Assembly: GCA_003576535.1 (NCBI GenBank)
Contig: QXCQ01000091.1
Location: 1-64,000, forward strand
Direction: 5' to 3'
Length of the DNA stretch: 64,000 nucleotides
DNA from: Nakamurella silvestris
GTDB lineage: Bacteria > Actinomycetota > Actinomycetes > Mycobacteriales > Nakamurellaceae
Part shown: positions 51,993-61,481 of the stretch, one piece after another
Position numbering within the stretch: position 1 is the first letter of the stretch
How the letters are laid out: each line of letters opens with the position of its first letter
Position numbers and translations under genes: made by a program
Notes under the pieces: generated by a model
Database searches by the model: none
Seen by the model: the letters and a program-made list of their open reading frames with translations, nothing else
Told to the model about the DNA's origin: nothing

Positions 51993-52850
51993 ATGACGGA
52001 GAACGGCACTGCGGCCCCTGCAACACCCGAGATCAGCCTGCGGATGCTCACCAAGGACACCAGACTGTGCATGTCCTTGGCGGCCCGCCCCAGCAACATC
52101 GGCACCCGGTTCCACAACTACCTGTACCAGGCCCTGAACCTCGACTACGTCTACAAGGCCTTCACCACCACGGACCTGGCGGCCGCGATCGGCGGCGTCC
52201 GTGCCCTCGGCATCCGGGGTTGTGCGGTGTCGATGCCCTACAAGGAGGACTGCATCCCGATGGTCGACGAGGTCGACCCGTCGGCGTCGGTGATCGGTTC
52301 GGTCAACACGATCGTCAACGACGACGGTGTGCTGAAGGCCTACAACACCGACTACCTGGCGATCGCGTCGTTGATCGCCGAGTACCGGCTGGACCCGGCA
52401 CTGCCCTTCGGCGTCCTGGGAAGCGGAGGGATGGCGAAGGCGGTGGTCGCCGCCTTGCGGGACGCCGGATTCACCGACGGCACGGTCGTCGCCCGGAACG
52501 AGGCCACCGGCAGAGCGATCGCCGACCAGTACGGGTACGGCTGGGCGCCGACCGTCGAGGGCAACCCCGCTCTTCTGGTCAATGCCACCCCGGTGGGGAT
52601 GGCCGGTCATCCCGCCGCCGAGGACCTGCCCGTTCCCCCCGCCGTGGTGGACGGTGCCCAGGTCGTCTTCGACGTGGTGGCCTTCCCGGCCCTGACCCCG
52701 CTCGTCCTACGGGCCCAGGCCAACGGACAGACAGTGATCACCGGGGCCGAGGTGATCGCCCTGCAGGCGCTGGAACAGTTCGTCCTGTACACCGGGGTGC
52801 GCCCCGAGGCCGAGTTGGTGGCCGCGGCGTCGGCCTACTCCCGGATCTGA
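51993..52850 (+). CDS. Shikimate 5-dehydrogenase family protein
   Basis: A 285-residue AroE-like NAD(P) oxidoreductase. The substrate domain has GCAVSMPYKEDCIPMVDEVD (catalytic lysine in PYKE) and a conserved NTDYLAI. The cofactor domain has GSGGMAKAVVAALRD followed by NATPVGM. The sequence before the catalytic Lys differs from housekeeping AroE (which has NVTxPxK), so it is a paralog class of uncertain substrate, perhaps quinate/shikimate-related. Its neighbours give no pathway. Confidence 0.87.
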   Translation: MTENGTAAPATPEISLRMLTKDTRLCMSLAARPSNIGTRFHNYLYQALNLDYVYKAFTTTDLAAAIGGVRALGIRGCAVSMPYKEDCIPMVDEVDPSASVIGSVNTIVNDDGVLKAYNTDYLAIASLIAEYRLDPALPFGVLGSGGMAKAVVAALRDAGFTDGTVVARNEATGRAIADQYGYGWAPTVEGNPALLVNATPVGMAGHPAAEDLPVPPAVVDGAQVVFDVVAFPALTPLVLRAQANGQTVITGAEVIALQALEQFVLYTGVRPEAELVAAASAYSRI

Positions 52851-53204
52851 TCCGACTGTGACTCCTGGCAGCAACTTCACGCCGATTTTCACTTCGATGA
52901 GCCCTTTCACCAGCGCAGAAACATCTATTTGCGACTCGAAAGAGTGTTTGAGCACTGTGAGGTGATCGTTTTCACACCGAACCATTCGTAGATCAAATGG
53001 TGTGGACCAGCAGAAACACAATGAAGATGAAAGGATGCCGTTTCGTTACAGGTCCGTGATGTCAGATTCGGCACTCCCGGGACGTCGGTCGGAGCCAGTA
53101 TGGTCGGCTTGTCCGCAGCTCACCTGCGGTTCGTCCACATCCATCCGGGGCCATCGCGCCGAGCGCTGTCCAGCAGACCCCGGACCACTGCATACAGAAA
53201 GGCG
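52851..53204. other. Promoter region upstream of the riboswitch
   Basis: 354 bases, AT-richer than the genes. It must hold the rpf promoter. A short inverted repeat (CACACC...GGTGTG, about 52973-53003) is present; I cannot assign it. Confidence 0.4.
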
Positions 53205-54092
<888 letters not shown>

Positions 54093-54105
54093 TCGATCGG
54101 AGGTT

Positions 54106-54146
54106 CGAACTGCGCGGATGCGACCTGGTCGCATCCGCGCAGTTCG
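54106..54146 (+). terminator. Terminator of the rpf gene
   Basis: A perfect 19-bp stem (54106-54124 with 54128-54146), 14 bases past the stop. Confidence 0.85.
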
Positions 54147-54385
54147 CGTTGCAGCCGCACCTGTCCGCGTGTGGTTCCCACACCTGGTGGACGGCAGGCA
54201 CCGGCCGCTCCGGCAACAGGCCCCTGGCCGGTCGCCCGGAAGACGCACGATCTTGAAGGGTTAGGCCCGAGACCTTTGGGATATAACTCCGGCAGGTGAA
54301 TACTCGTCCCGGGACTCGTAGGCACCGAGGTCTCGGCCGGTTGAGACCACAGCCGCCGAGGCCGACCTCATCTTGTACCCGCCCG

Positions 54386-55198
54386 TCACCGGGCGACCCG
54401 TGCCAGCACGGTGATCGTCCCGGGTGGCACCTCCGTGAATCCTGCGTCCCTGACAGCCAGCAGACCCTCATCGGCCCAAGCGCTTTCGTCGCTGCGCACA
54501 CTCTGCTCGAGCTCGGCCCAGACCTGGGCGGTCGCCCGTTCCACCTGAACCGGCAGTCCGCGGTCGTACCAGCGTTGCAGGGCCGGCAGGTCAGTACCGG
54601 CCAGCAGGGCCGCCGCGATCATGCCCGCATGGCCGGTCTGGGCCATCGCCTTGCCGAGTGTCATCACCGGTTCCGGCGGAAGCCAGACGTGCAGAGCACC
54701 GCGCCGAGCCGGTTCGACGAGATCGGCTGTGTCGGGCGCGATGTCCGTTCCGCCCACCTGCAGCCGGGAGATGCGCTTGTCCAGTTCGACCACTCGGCCG
54801 GGGACCAGCGCGCGCACCTGGGACCACGGGGCACCCTCGGTGGAGTCGACCTCGATCCCAGGCAGGTCCGCCGCCGCCGTCCAGTGACCAGCCCGCGCCC
54901 GCCGGGTCACCTTCCGGATATGGCCCAGGCAGTAGTCCCGCACGTCGTCGAACCACTCGCCGCCGGGCTCTGCCCGCTCGTCCAGGCAGATGGCGGCGGC
55001 TGCAGTGGCCGCTGCCGCAAGCGCCCCGTGCCAGGAAGGCACACGATCGCGCTCGATCCGCACGATCAGCTGCATCGCCCGGATGTCGTCGGCGGCCTCC
55101 TCCCGGTCGGCCCGCACCTGGTCCGCCTCCATCGACAACCACCGCGCGTAGCGGCCGGCCAACGGCGCAAGAACCGAACCGCTCACCTGATGTGTCAT
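54386..55198 (-). CDS. Peptidyl-tRNA hydrolase PTH2-like protein
   Basis: A 270-residue protein. The C-terminal 120 residues resemble the PTH2 (bacterial/archaeal type II peptidyl-tRNA hydrolase) fold: GKAMAQTGHAGMIAALLA matches the PTH2 start GKxAAQxxHA, followed by RWYDRGLPVQVERA. The N-terminal half (about 20-130) is a helical extension of unknown role. ATG 55198 has AGGAG five bases upstream; earlier in-frame ATG codons lack ribosome sites. Activity on peptidyl-tRNA is inferred only from the fold, and a normal Pth presumably exists elsewhere. Confidence 0.72.
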   Translation of the reverse strand: MTHQVSGSVLAPLAGRYARWLSMEADQVRADREEAADDIRAMQLIVRIERDRVPSWHGALAAAATAAAAICLDERAEPGGEWFDDVRDYCLGHIRKVTRRARAGHWTAAADLPGIEVDSTEGAPWSQVRALVPGRVVELDKRISRLQVGGTDIAPDTADLVEPARRGALHVWLPPEPVMTLGKAMAQTGHAGMIAAALLAGTDLPALQRWYDRGLPVQVERATAQVWAELEQSVRSDESAWADEGLLAVRDAGFTEVPPGTITVLARVAR

Positions 55199-55407
55199 CG
55201 ACGCTCCTGTCCGTCCCCGGCCGTCCCCCGTTGTCATGGACACATTGTCCATCGGCGGAGCCGGGCCCTCCGGCCCACCCACCCCGTTCTCGCGCAGGGT
55301 GTTCGCCTTCGCGCGCGACGGAACGCGCGCGAGGAGCAACACCGTGCGCGGGAACGAGTGCTTCGAGGGAGGGACACCGGTGGCGGCGGTCGGTCCGGCC
55401 GAGCCGA

Positions 55408-55413
55408 TACGGT
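55408..55413 (+). promoter_or_regulatory. -10 box TACGGT for cobF
   Basis: TACGGT ends 7 bases before GTG 55421; no ribosome site is present. Confidence 0.5.
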
Positions 55414-55420
55414 TGCGGAT

Positions 55421-56209
55421 GTGCGCACGCTACTTGTCATCGGCATCGGCTCCGGCAACCCCGAACACATCACGATCCAGGCGATCAAGGCCCTCAACCG
55501 GACCGAGGTGTTCTTCGCCTTCGACAAGGGTGCGGCCACCTCGGACCTGCTCAACCTCCGTCGGGAGATCTGCCGGACCTACATCACCGACCGGGACTAC
55601 CGATTCGTCGAGGTGACGGATCCGGAACGGGACCGCACCCCGGACGCCTACCGTGACGCCGTGGTGGACTGGCACGAGGAACGGGCCATCGCCTACGAGG
55701 CCGTCATCGACGCCGAGCTCGGACCTGACGGCGTCGGAGCCCTCCTGGTCTGGGGGGATCCCGCCTTGTACGACAGCACCATCCGGATCGTCCAGCAGAT
55801 CCTCGAGCGTGGCCGGGTGAGTTTCGATTACGAGGTGATCCCGGGTATCAGCAGCGTTCAGGTGCTCGCGGCCCAGCACCGCACCGTCCTCAACGGCATC
55901 GGCGAGCCCATCCACATCACCACCGGTCGGCAGCTCCCCGAGGCGGTGGCGGCCGGTGAGCGGAACATCGTGGTGATGCTCGACGGGAAGCTCGCCTGCC
56001 GGGACCTGCCCGACCAGGACTTCGACATCCGTTGGGGGGCCAACCTAGGCACCCCGGCCGAGGTCCTGCTCAGCGGACCGCTGCCGGTGATGATCGACCA
56101 GATCGTCGCCACCCGGGCCGAGCTCAAGGCACGCACCGGATGGATCATGGACACCTACCTGCTCCGACGTCCGGCCGGCTGGGTTCGGCCGGGCCGACCC
56201 CAGCCCTGA
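55421..56209 (+). CDS. cobF: Precorrin-6A synthase (deacetylating)
   Basis: A SAM-dependent methyltransferase of aerobic cobalamin synthesis. It methylates C1 of precorrin-5 and releases acetate. 262 residues of the tetrapyrrole methylase family: VIGIGSGNPEHIT at the N-terminus, LVWGDPALYDST (SAM site, about 108-119), VIPGISSVQVLAA and GERNIVVMLDG. No other cob gene is in the window, so it is an isolated pathway gene or repurposed. The start is GTG 55421; the frame is open far upstream without support. Confidence 0.93.
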   Translation: MRTLLVIGIGSGNPEHITIQAIKALNRTEVFFAFDKGAATSDLLNLRREICRTYITDRDYRFVEVTDPERDRTPDAYRDAVVDWHEERAIAYEAVIDAELGPDGVGALLVWGDPALYDSTIRIVQQILERGRVSFDYEVIPGISSVQVLAAQHRTVLNGIGEPIHITTGRQLPEAVAAGERNIVVMLDGKLACRDLPDQDFDIRWGANLGTPAEVLLSGPLPVMIDQIVATRAELKARTGWIMDTYLLRRPAGWVRPGRPQP

Positions 56210-56220
56210 GGTCGGCCCGG
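56189..56220 (+). terminator. Hairpin spanning the cobF stop codon
   Basis: An 11-bp perfect stem (56189-56199 with 56210-56220) holds the cobF stop in its loop. An overlapping alternative stem (56213-56221 with 56229-56237) also exists. Probably a terminator between convergent genes. Confidence 0.6.
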
Positions 56221-56224
56221 CGGA

Positions 56225-56860
56225 CTACGCCGGGCCGGCGGTCCGCAGGTCGGCCAGCAGCCGCTCCACGTACGCGGCGTAACAACGTGGCAGGTCCACC
56301 GAACCGGGATCGGCGAGATTCTGGATCGCCCCGCCCAGCAACAACCCGAAAGCCTGGGTGGCGATCGATTCGGCGTCGACCCCAGGCCGGAACTCCCCGT
56401 CCTCCTGCCCGGTGCGAATGGCATCGATGAAATACTGCCGCGATCGTGCGTAGCGGGCGCGGAAGTACTCGTTCAACGGATCATCGCGGTGCAGGTTCTC
56501 CGCGATGAGGACCAGGAACAGCGTGTTGAACGGTGCCGGGGATGCGGTCCGGCCGGTGACCAGGCTCATCCTGATCAGGGCGGTCCGCCCTCGAAGACCT
56601 CGGAGCTGCGCATAGGACTCCTGCTGCCGTTCGTCCAGGTCCGCCACCACCGCCAGCAACAGCTTCTCCTTGGTGCCGAAATGGTGCAGCAGCCCGACAT
56701 GGGACAGCCCGGCCCGGCGGGCGACCTCGGTGATGCCCGTCCCCCGGTAGCCGTTGAGGGCGAACAGGGCCGCGGCCGCGTCCAGGATCTCCTGGCGTTT
56801 CTCAGCCCCCTTGGTCGAAAGTCGCCGGCCGGTCGAGGCGTTCCGGCGGGCCGCCGGCAT
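56225..56860 (-). CDS. TetR-family transcriptional regulator
   Basis: A 211-residue repressor. The N-terminal HTH (about 20-65) reads RQEILDAAAALFALNGYRGT, then GITEVARRAGLSHVGLLHHFGTKEKLLLAV (two helices). The C-terminal ligand domain is unassigned. The frame is open for nearly 100 further codons upstream; ATG 56860 gives the standard family length, though ATG 56977 is possible. The neighbour upstream on the same strand is the YbdK-type ligase; the target is unknown. Confidence 0.88.
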   Translation of the reverse strand: MPAARRNASTGRRLSTKGAEKRQEILDAAAALFALNGYRGTGITEVARRAGLSHVGLLHHFGTKEKLLLAVVADLDERQQESYAQLRGLRGRTALIRMSLVTGRTASPAPFNTLFLVLIAENLHRDDPLNEYFRARYARSRQYFIDAIRTGQEDGEFRPGVDAESIATQAFGLLLGGAIQNLADPGSVDLPRCYAAYVERLLADLRTAGPA

Positions 56861-57011
56861 CTCGATCCCGGTCCCGACATCCAGGGTGCCGGGGATCGGC
56901 CCGACCAGGTCGATCGCCGCGCCCGGGGCGGGGCGTTGTGCGGGCTGCAGAGCTGTCACACCCACAGCATGAACCATGACGGCCCGGATCGCACCCCTGT
57001 GACCGGCAGAG

Positions 57012-58202
57012 TTAAGTACTGCTTTCCGTCGTCCCCGCCGAGGATCCCGCCACGGTCGCGCGGACCGCATCATGGACCACCGCTTCCAGGCCACCTGCGG
57101 CGAAGAACTGCCGCTGCCGGTGGGCGCCGGTCCCCCGGGACCGGATGGCGGCAAGGGCGTCCTCGGTCCGTCCGAGATCCCCGTTGGTACGCAGGGCGGG
57201 ACCGACCTGGTCGATCAACTGATCCACCAGGTTCCACGCCGGCACCGATCGCGCCCGCCCGACATCGACCAGGTCCCCGGCCATCCCCGACCTGGCCGCC
57301 CGCCATGACGCCGCCTGCAGCAGACCCACCCGGATCCGGGGCGCGGTCCGGTCCCGCGCGAGATCGGCGGCAGCGGTGTCGACCAGGGCCCGGCACAGGG
57401 CCGCGATCACCACGGCGTCCTCAACGGCCAGACACACGTCGGCGACCCGGATCTCGACGGTCGGATAGGACGCGGACAGGCGGGCGTCGAAGTAGATCAT
57501 CCCGTCGTCCATCGCCGCCCCGGAAGCGATCAGGTCGGCGATGGTGCCGTCGTACCCCGCGACGTCACCGAAGGCCTCCGTCGGACCGGCGGTGGGCCAC
57601 AGCCCCCACATCACCGTGCGGAAACTGGCGTAGCCGGAGTCCTGGCCCTGCCAGTAGGGGGAATTGCTGGACAGGGCCGTCAACACGGCGAGCCACGGGC
57701 GGATCCGGTCGAGCACCGCGACACCCTCGGCGCGCGAGGCGATCGAGACGTGGACATGCTGACCGCAGGTCAGCTGCTGCCGGGCGAGCAGTCCGAACTC
57801 CTCGCCCATCGCCGCGTAACGCTCGTTGTCGGTGGGAGTGGGGCGGACCTTGAACGGGCTGGTGGCCAGTGCGGCGACGCGGGCACCCCGGCTCACCGCC
57901 GCGGTCATCATCTCCGACCGGAGTCCGGCCAGTTGTCCGTGCAATTCAGACATCTCGGTACAGGGCGCGGATCCGAGCTCGGCCTGTTCGCGTTTGAACT
58001 CGCGTTCGAAGGGAGGCAGATCCGTGCCACCGGTGCGTTCCCGGATCCTGTCGGCGGCATCGATGATCTCCTCGCCGGCCGGGGCCGGGCCGGCGTCGAC
58101 CGGATCGACCACCAGCAATTCCTCCTCGACCCCCACCGTTCTCGGCCCTGCCTGCAGTGACCCTGACGGCGGTGGTACTGCCTGTGCTGGTGCCACGTCC
58201 AT
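57012..58202 (-). CDS. Carboxylate-amine ligase, YbdK/EgtA-like (GCS2 family)
   Basis: A 396-residue ATP-dependent ligase of the glutamate-cysteine ligase type 2 family. Motifs are GVEEELLVVDP (ATP/Mg glutamates, about 24-34), LTCGQHVHVSI (about 143-153) and TVEIRVADV near residue 248. Homologs either make gamma-glutamylcysteine weakly (YbdK) or act in ergothioneine synthesis; no ergothioneine genes are nearby. ATG 58202 is the start. Confidence 0.9.
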   Translation of the reverse strand: MDVAPAQAVPPPSGSLQAGPRTVGVEEELLVVDPVDAGPAPAGEEIIDAADRIRERTGGTDLPPFEREFKREQAELGSAPCTEMSELHGQLAGLRSEMMTAAVSRGARVAALATSPFKVRPTPTDNERYAAMGEEFGLLARQQLTCGQHVHVSIASRAEGVAVLDRIRPWLAVLTALSSNSPYWQGQDSGYASFRTVMWGLWPTAGPTEAFGDVAGYDGTIADLIASGAAMDDGMIYFDARLSASYPTVEIRVADVCLAVEDAVVIAALCRALVDTAAADLARDRTAPRIRVGLLQAASWRAARSGMAGDLVDVGRARSVPAWNLVDQLIDQVGPALRTNGDLGRTEDALAAIRSRGTGAHRQRQFFAAGGLEAVVHDAVRATVAGSSAGTTESST

Positions 58203-58283
58203 CCCCGCTGTTCGTCAGATGTTGCTGTTCGTCGGGTGTTGTCGGTCGCACCCGGGTCCTGGATCCGACCGACCGGGCGGTGC

Positions 58284-58595
58284 TCAGCCGCCCAAGGCCG
58301 ACGCGGCCCGCTGCGCCCAGTCTGCCCACTCGTCGGCGTGGGCAAACGGTATCTGGACCCAGGCCTTCATCGGACGCCCCTGCCCGGAGGGGTCGAAGAG
58401 TCGGGCCCCGTCACAGGTCAGCGCCTCCGCCACCCCGGCCGGATCCAACCGGCAGACGATCTCCTCGGCGGAGAACCAGCAGAACACCTTGTTGTTCAAC
58501 TTGAAACAGGGGGCGCCGAAGGCGACGGACTCGACCGCCCCGGACACCACACTCCCGGCGGCGAAAAAGGCCTCACGGGGGTTGTCCTCGATCAT
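58284..58595 (-). CDS. TfoX/Sxy N-terminal-like small protein
   Basis: A 103-residue protein. GAPCFKLNNKVFCWFS, a central VCRLDPAGVAEAL and GQGRPMKAWVQIP match the order of elements in TfoX N-terminal domain proteins (G-AF-VNGxMC then GRPMKGWV). The MmcQ/YjbR fold is an alternative. ATG 58595 has GGAGGTG seven bases upstream. The role in this organism is unknown. It diverges from trpB2. Confidence 0.7.
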   Translation of the reverse strand: MIEDNPREAFFAAGSVVSGAVESVAFGAPCFKLNNKVFCWFSAEEIVCRLDPAGVAEALTCDGARLFDPSGQGRPMKAWVQIPFAHADEWADWAQRAASALGG

Positions 58596-58763
58596 GGGTG
58601 CACCTCCGACAGTTCCACGTGGCAGAACACCTCCGCCGCAGTCGGTCCGGGACCGGCCGTTGTCAGTATGCAGGGGGGCGCAACAGTTCATCGGAGGTCG
58701 TCGTTAAGGTATCGCTAACTCCGGCGGACCTCAGAGCCGGACCGAGAGACAGGTTCAGGTGCA

Positions 58764-60119
58764 ATGACGTTGGAGCAGCACAAGTATCTCCTGGATGAAT
58801 CCCAGATGCCGACGAACTGGTACAACATCGTCGCAGACCTTCCCAGCCCACCTCCGCCGCCGTTGCACCCGGGCACCCACCAGCCGATCGGCCCGGACGA
58901 CCTCGCCCCGCTCTTCCCGATGGAACTGATCCTGCAAGAGGTTTCGACCGAGAGGTACATCCCGATCCCGGAGGAGGTCCAACAGGTCTACCGCCTCTGG
59001 CGTCCGTCACCCCTGTTCCGGGCACGCCGGCTGGAGAAGGCCCTGGGCACCCCGGCCCGGATCTACTACAAGTACGAGGGTGTCTCGCCCGCGGGGTCCC
59101 ACAAGCCCAATACCGCTGTGCCGCAGGTGTACTACAACGCCAAGGCCGGCGTCCGCAAGCTCACCACCGAAACCGGTGCGGGCCAGTGGGGAACGTCCCT
59201 GGCCTTCGCCTGCGCCCTGTTCGGGTTGGAGGCGGAGATCTGGCAGGTCGGTGCCTCCTACGACCAGAAGCCTTACCGCCGAACACTCATCGAGACCTTC
59301 GGCGGGACGATCCACCGATCGCCGTCCCGGTTGACCGAGTCCGGCCGGGCCTACCCCGAGGACCATCCCGGCTCCCTCGGTCTGGCCATCTCCGAAGCCG
59401 TGGAGGTCGCGGCCCAGGACCCGTCGGTCAAGTACGCCCTCGGTTCGGTACTCAACCACGTCCTGCTGCACCAGACCATCATCGGCGAGGAGGCCCTGCT
59501 GCAGCTGGAGCTCGCCGGTGAGACCGGAGCGGACCTGGTGATCGGCTGCACCGGCGGCGGATCCAACTTCGGCGGCCTCGCCTTCCCCTTCATCCGGGAG
59601 AAGCTCGCCGGCCGGCAGTCGCCGGTCATCCGGGCGGTCGAACCGGCCTCCTGTCCGTCGTTGACCCGCGGCGAGTACCGGTACGACTTCGGTGACACGG
59701 CCGGGCTGACCCCGCTGATGAAGATGCACACCCTCGGGCACGACTTCGTCCCCGACCCCATCCACGCCGGCGGTCTGCGCTACCACGCGATGGCACCGCT
59801 GATCTCGCACATCTACGAGCTCGGACTGATGGAGGCCAAGGCCATCAACCAGACGGACTGTTTCGCCGCGGCCATCCAGTTCGCCAGGACCGAGGGCATC
59901 GTCCCGGCCCCCGAGCCCACCCACGCCCTCGCCGAGACCATCAGCGAGGCCCTCGCCTGCAAGGAGAGCGGTGAGGAGAAGGTCATCGTCACGGCACTGT
60001 GCGGTCACGGCCTGCTCGACCTCGGTGCCTACGAGAGCTACCTGAGCGGCCGGATGACGGACAACCCGCTGTCCGAGGCCGATCTCCAGGCGGCCCTGGC
60101 GACGGTGCCCGTCGTCTGA
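58764..60119 (+). CDS. Tryptophan synthase beta chain, TrpB2 type
   Basis: A PLP enzyme of 451 residues in the TrpB2 class, which converts indole and serine (or phosphoserine) to tryptophan, often without TrpA. The PLP lysine is K114 in SPAGSHKPN. The catalytic Glu motif TETGAGQWG and phosphate-binding GCTGGGSNF are intact. TrpB2 has a longer N-terminus than TrpB1, as here. No trpA is adjacent, as is usual for TrpB2, which may act as an indole-salvage enzyme. ATG 58764 is preceded by CAGGTG. Confidence 0.94.
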   Translation: MTLEQHKYLLDESQMPTNWYNIVADLPSPPPPPLHPGTHQPIGPDDLAPLFPMELILQEVSTERYIPIPEEVQQVYRLWRPSPLFRARRLEKALGTPARIYYKYEGVSPAGSHKPNTAVPQVYYNAKAGVRKLTTETGAGQWGTSLAFACALFGLEAEIWQVGASYDQKPYRRTLIETFGGTIHRSPSRLTESGRAYPEDHPGSLGLAISEAVEVAAQDPSVKYALGSVLNHVLLHQTIIGEEALLQLELAGETGADLVIGCTGGGSNFGGLAFPFIREKLAGRQSPVIRAVEPASCPSLTRGEYRYDFGDTAGLTPLMKMHTLGHDFVPDPIHAGGLRYHAMAPLISHIYELGLMEAKAINQTDCFAAAIQFARTEGIVPAPEPTHALAETISEALACKESGEEKVIVTALCGHGLLDLGAYESYLSGRMTDNPLSEADLQAALATVPVV

Positions 60120-60129
60120 GATGTCCGTC

Positions 60130-60169
60130 GATCCCCGGCACCCTGTCAGGGACAGAGGTGCCGGGGATC
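60130..60169 (+). terminator. Terminator of trpB2
   Basis: Outer stem 60130-60142/60157-60169 (13 bp) with an inner CTGTC/GACAG stem stacked on it; begins 11 bases past the stop. Confidence 0.85.
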
Positions 60170-60240
60170 AGGGTTCAATCAGGGGGATTTCCCCCACAAA
60201 GGGGCTGCTACGGCCGCCGGGACGTGGCATCGTCATAGGG

Positions 60241-60969
60241 ATGTGGAGGTCGGTCTGGATCGTGGTGGCGGCAGCGGTTCTGTCGTTCCTGATCCTGGGC
60301 ACCGACCCGGAGAACAAGGCGACCGGCGGTGACCAGGCAGCGCAACGCGCCCTGAACGCCGTCACCAGCCAGGTTTTCGATCCCCGGCACCCGGCCGACT
60401 CCTTCCCGGCGAACTACCTCCAGGTGATGGGATACCTGCCCGTCACCGCCGTCGGTCCCCACGGCAAACCCGTGCTGATCAAGCCTGACGGCGACTGCTC
60501 CGGCCCCATCGGCACCACCGAGTTCGACTTCGACATCGTCTGCAAACAACACGATCTGTCCTACGACGTCCTGCGCTATGCCGCCGACATCGGTGATCCG
60601 TTGCCCGCGGCGGCCCGGAAGGCGGCCGACGGGATGTTCGGTCGTCAGCTGCACGCCCGCTGCGATTCCATCCAGCTCTCGGGTGTCCAGTCCGGCTTCT
60701 GCCACACCATCGCCGAGAGCTACGGGATCATCTGCAAGATCAACGGTTGGCGACAGGGGTACGGCGCCCCGGCCCACGAATCGAACGACCGGTGGGTCGC
60801 CATGGAGATGATGATCTTCGCCTTCCTGGTCGCGGGCGTCCACGCCTCCGTGCTGGAGAAGTGGCGGCGCAAGGGCCTGGTGCACGACTACCTGTTCCTG
60901 CACGGTTGGCACACACCGGGTGCGAATCGGACCCCGAGCGGGTTGAGTACGGTCGGGTCCGACCGGTGA
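60241..60969 (+). CDS. Prokaryotic phospholipase A2-like membrane protein
   Basis: A 242-residue protein with the bacterial phospholipase A2 fold. An N-terminal membrane helix or signal (about 4-20) is followed by the PLA2 domain. The catalytic motif CKQHDLSYDVLRY gives H104 and D105. CSGP at 86-89 replaces the usual calcium-loop glycine run, and a cysteine-paired helix (ARCDSIQ, SGFCHTIAESYG) follows. A second hydrophobic segment (about 181-196) and a basic tail are unusual: Streptomyces PLA2 is a small soluble enzyme. The enzyme would hydrolyse the sn-2 ester of phospholipids. Its stop overlaps the cupin gene start (GTGA). Confidence 0.83.
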   Translation: MWRSVWIVVAAAVLSFLILGTDPENKATGGDQAAQRALNAVTSQVFDPRHPADSFPANYLQVMGYLPVTAVGPHGKPVLIKPDGDCSGPIGTTEFDFDIVCKQHDLSYDVLRYAADIGDPLPAAARKAADGMFGRQLHARCDSIQLSGVQSGFCHTIAESYGIICKINGWRQGYGAPAHESNDRWVAMEMMIFAFLVAGVHASVLEKWRRKGLVHDYLFLHGWHTPGANRTPSGLSTVGSDR

Positions 60970-61451
60970 CGAGTCTGCCCGGCACCGAGGCGTCCGGCGC
61001 TGAGGCGTCCGGCGCCGATGTCGCCGAGGGCCTCGCCCTGGCCGCCGAGCTGGGTCTGGAACCGCTGCCCGAGGAAGGCGGTCTGTACCGCCAGACCCGG
61101 GTGAGCGCCCACCAGACCGTCATCTACTTCATGGTGATCGGCGACGACTTCTCCGCCCTGCACCGGCTGGACTCCCCCGAGACCTACTTCTTCCACGCCG
61201 GAGCGCCGCTGCGCATGCTGCTGCTGGGTCCCGCGGGCAGTCAGGAGGTCGTCCTGGGCCCGAGGAACCCGCAGCAGACCGTCGAGGCGGGCATCTGGCA
61301 GGGATCGAGCTCGACGGGCGCGTGGACCCTGGTGTCGACCGTCATGAGTCCCGGGTTCAGCTGGGACGGGTTCGAGCTGGGGGCGCGAGCGGCGCTGACC
61401 GAGGCATACCCCGAGGCAGGCGGGCGGATCACGACACTCACCCGGAGCTGA
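60966..61451 (+). CDS. Cupin protein, DUF985 family
   Basis: A 161-residue cupin of the DUF985 (Cupin_5) family. TVIYFMVIGDDFSALHRLDS, ETYFFHAGAPLRMLLL and LVSTVMSPGFSWDGFELG are family landmarks. The family binds sugars or metals, with function poorly known. An Ala/Ser/Gly-rich repeat (SGAEASGAD) precedes the domain. GTG 60966 overlaps the PLA2 stop, so translation is coupled. Confidence 0.88.
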   Translation: MTSLPGTEASGAEASGADVAEGLALAAELGLEPLPEEGGLYRQTRVSAHQTVIYFMVIGDDFSALHRLDSPETYFFHAGAPLRMLLLGPAGSQEVVLGPRNPQQTVEAGIWQGSSSTGAWTLVSTVMSPGFSWDGFELGARAALTEAYPEAGGRITTLTRS

Positions 61452-61481
61452 TCAGGATGAGCGCCGGGGCAGCCGGGGTGC

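Noticed and set aside
60121-60240. An N-terminal extension of the phospholipase starting at 60121
   Set aside because: It would run through the trpB2 terminator hairpin and precede the hydrophobic signal segment; ATG 60241 fits much better.
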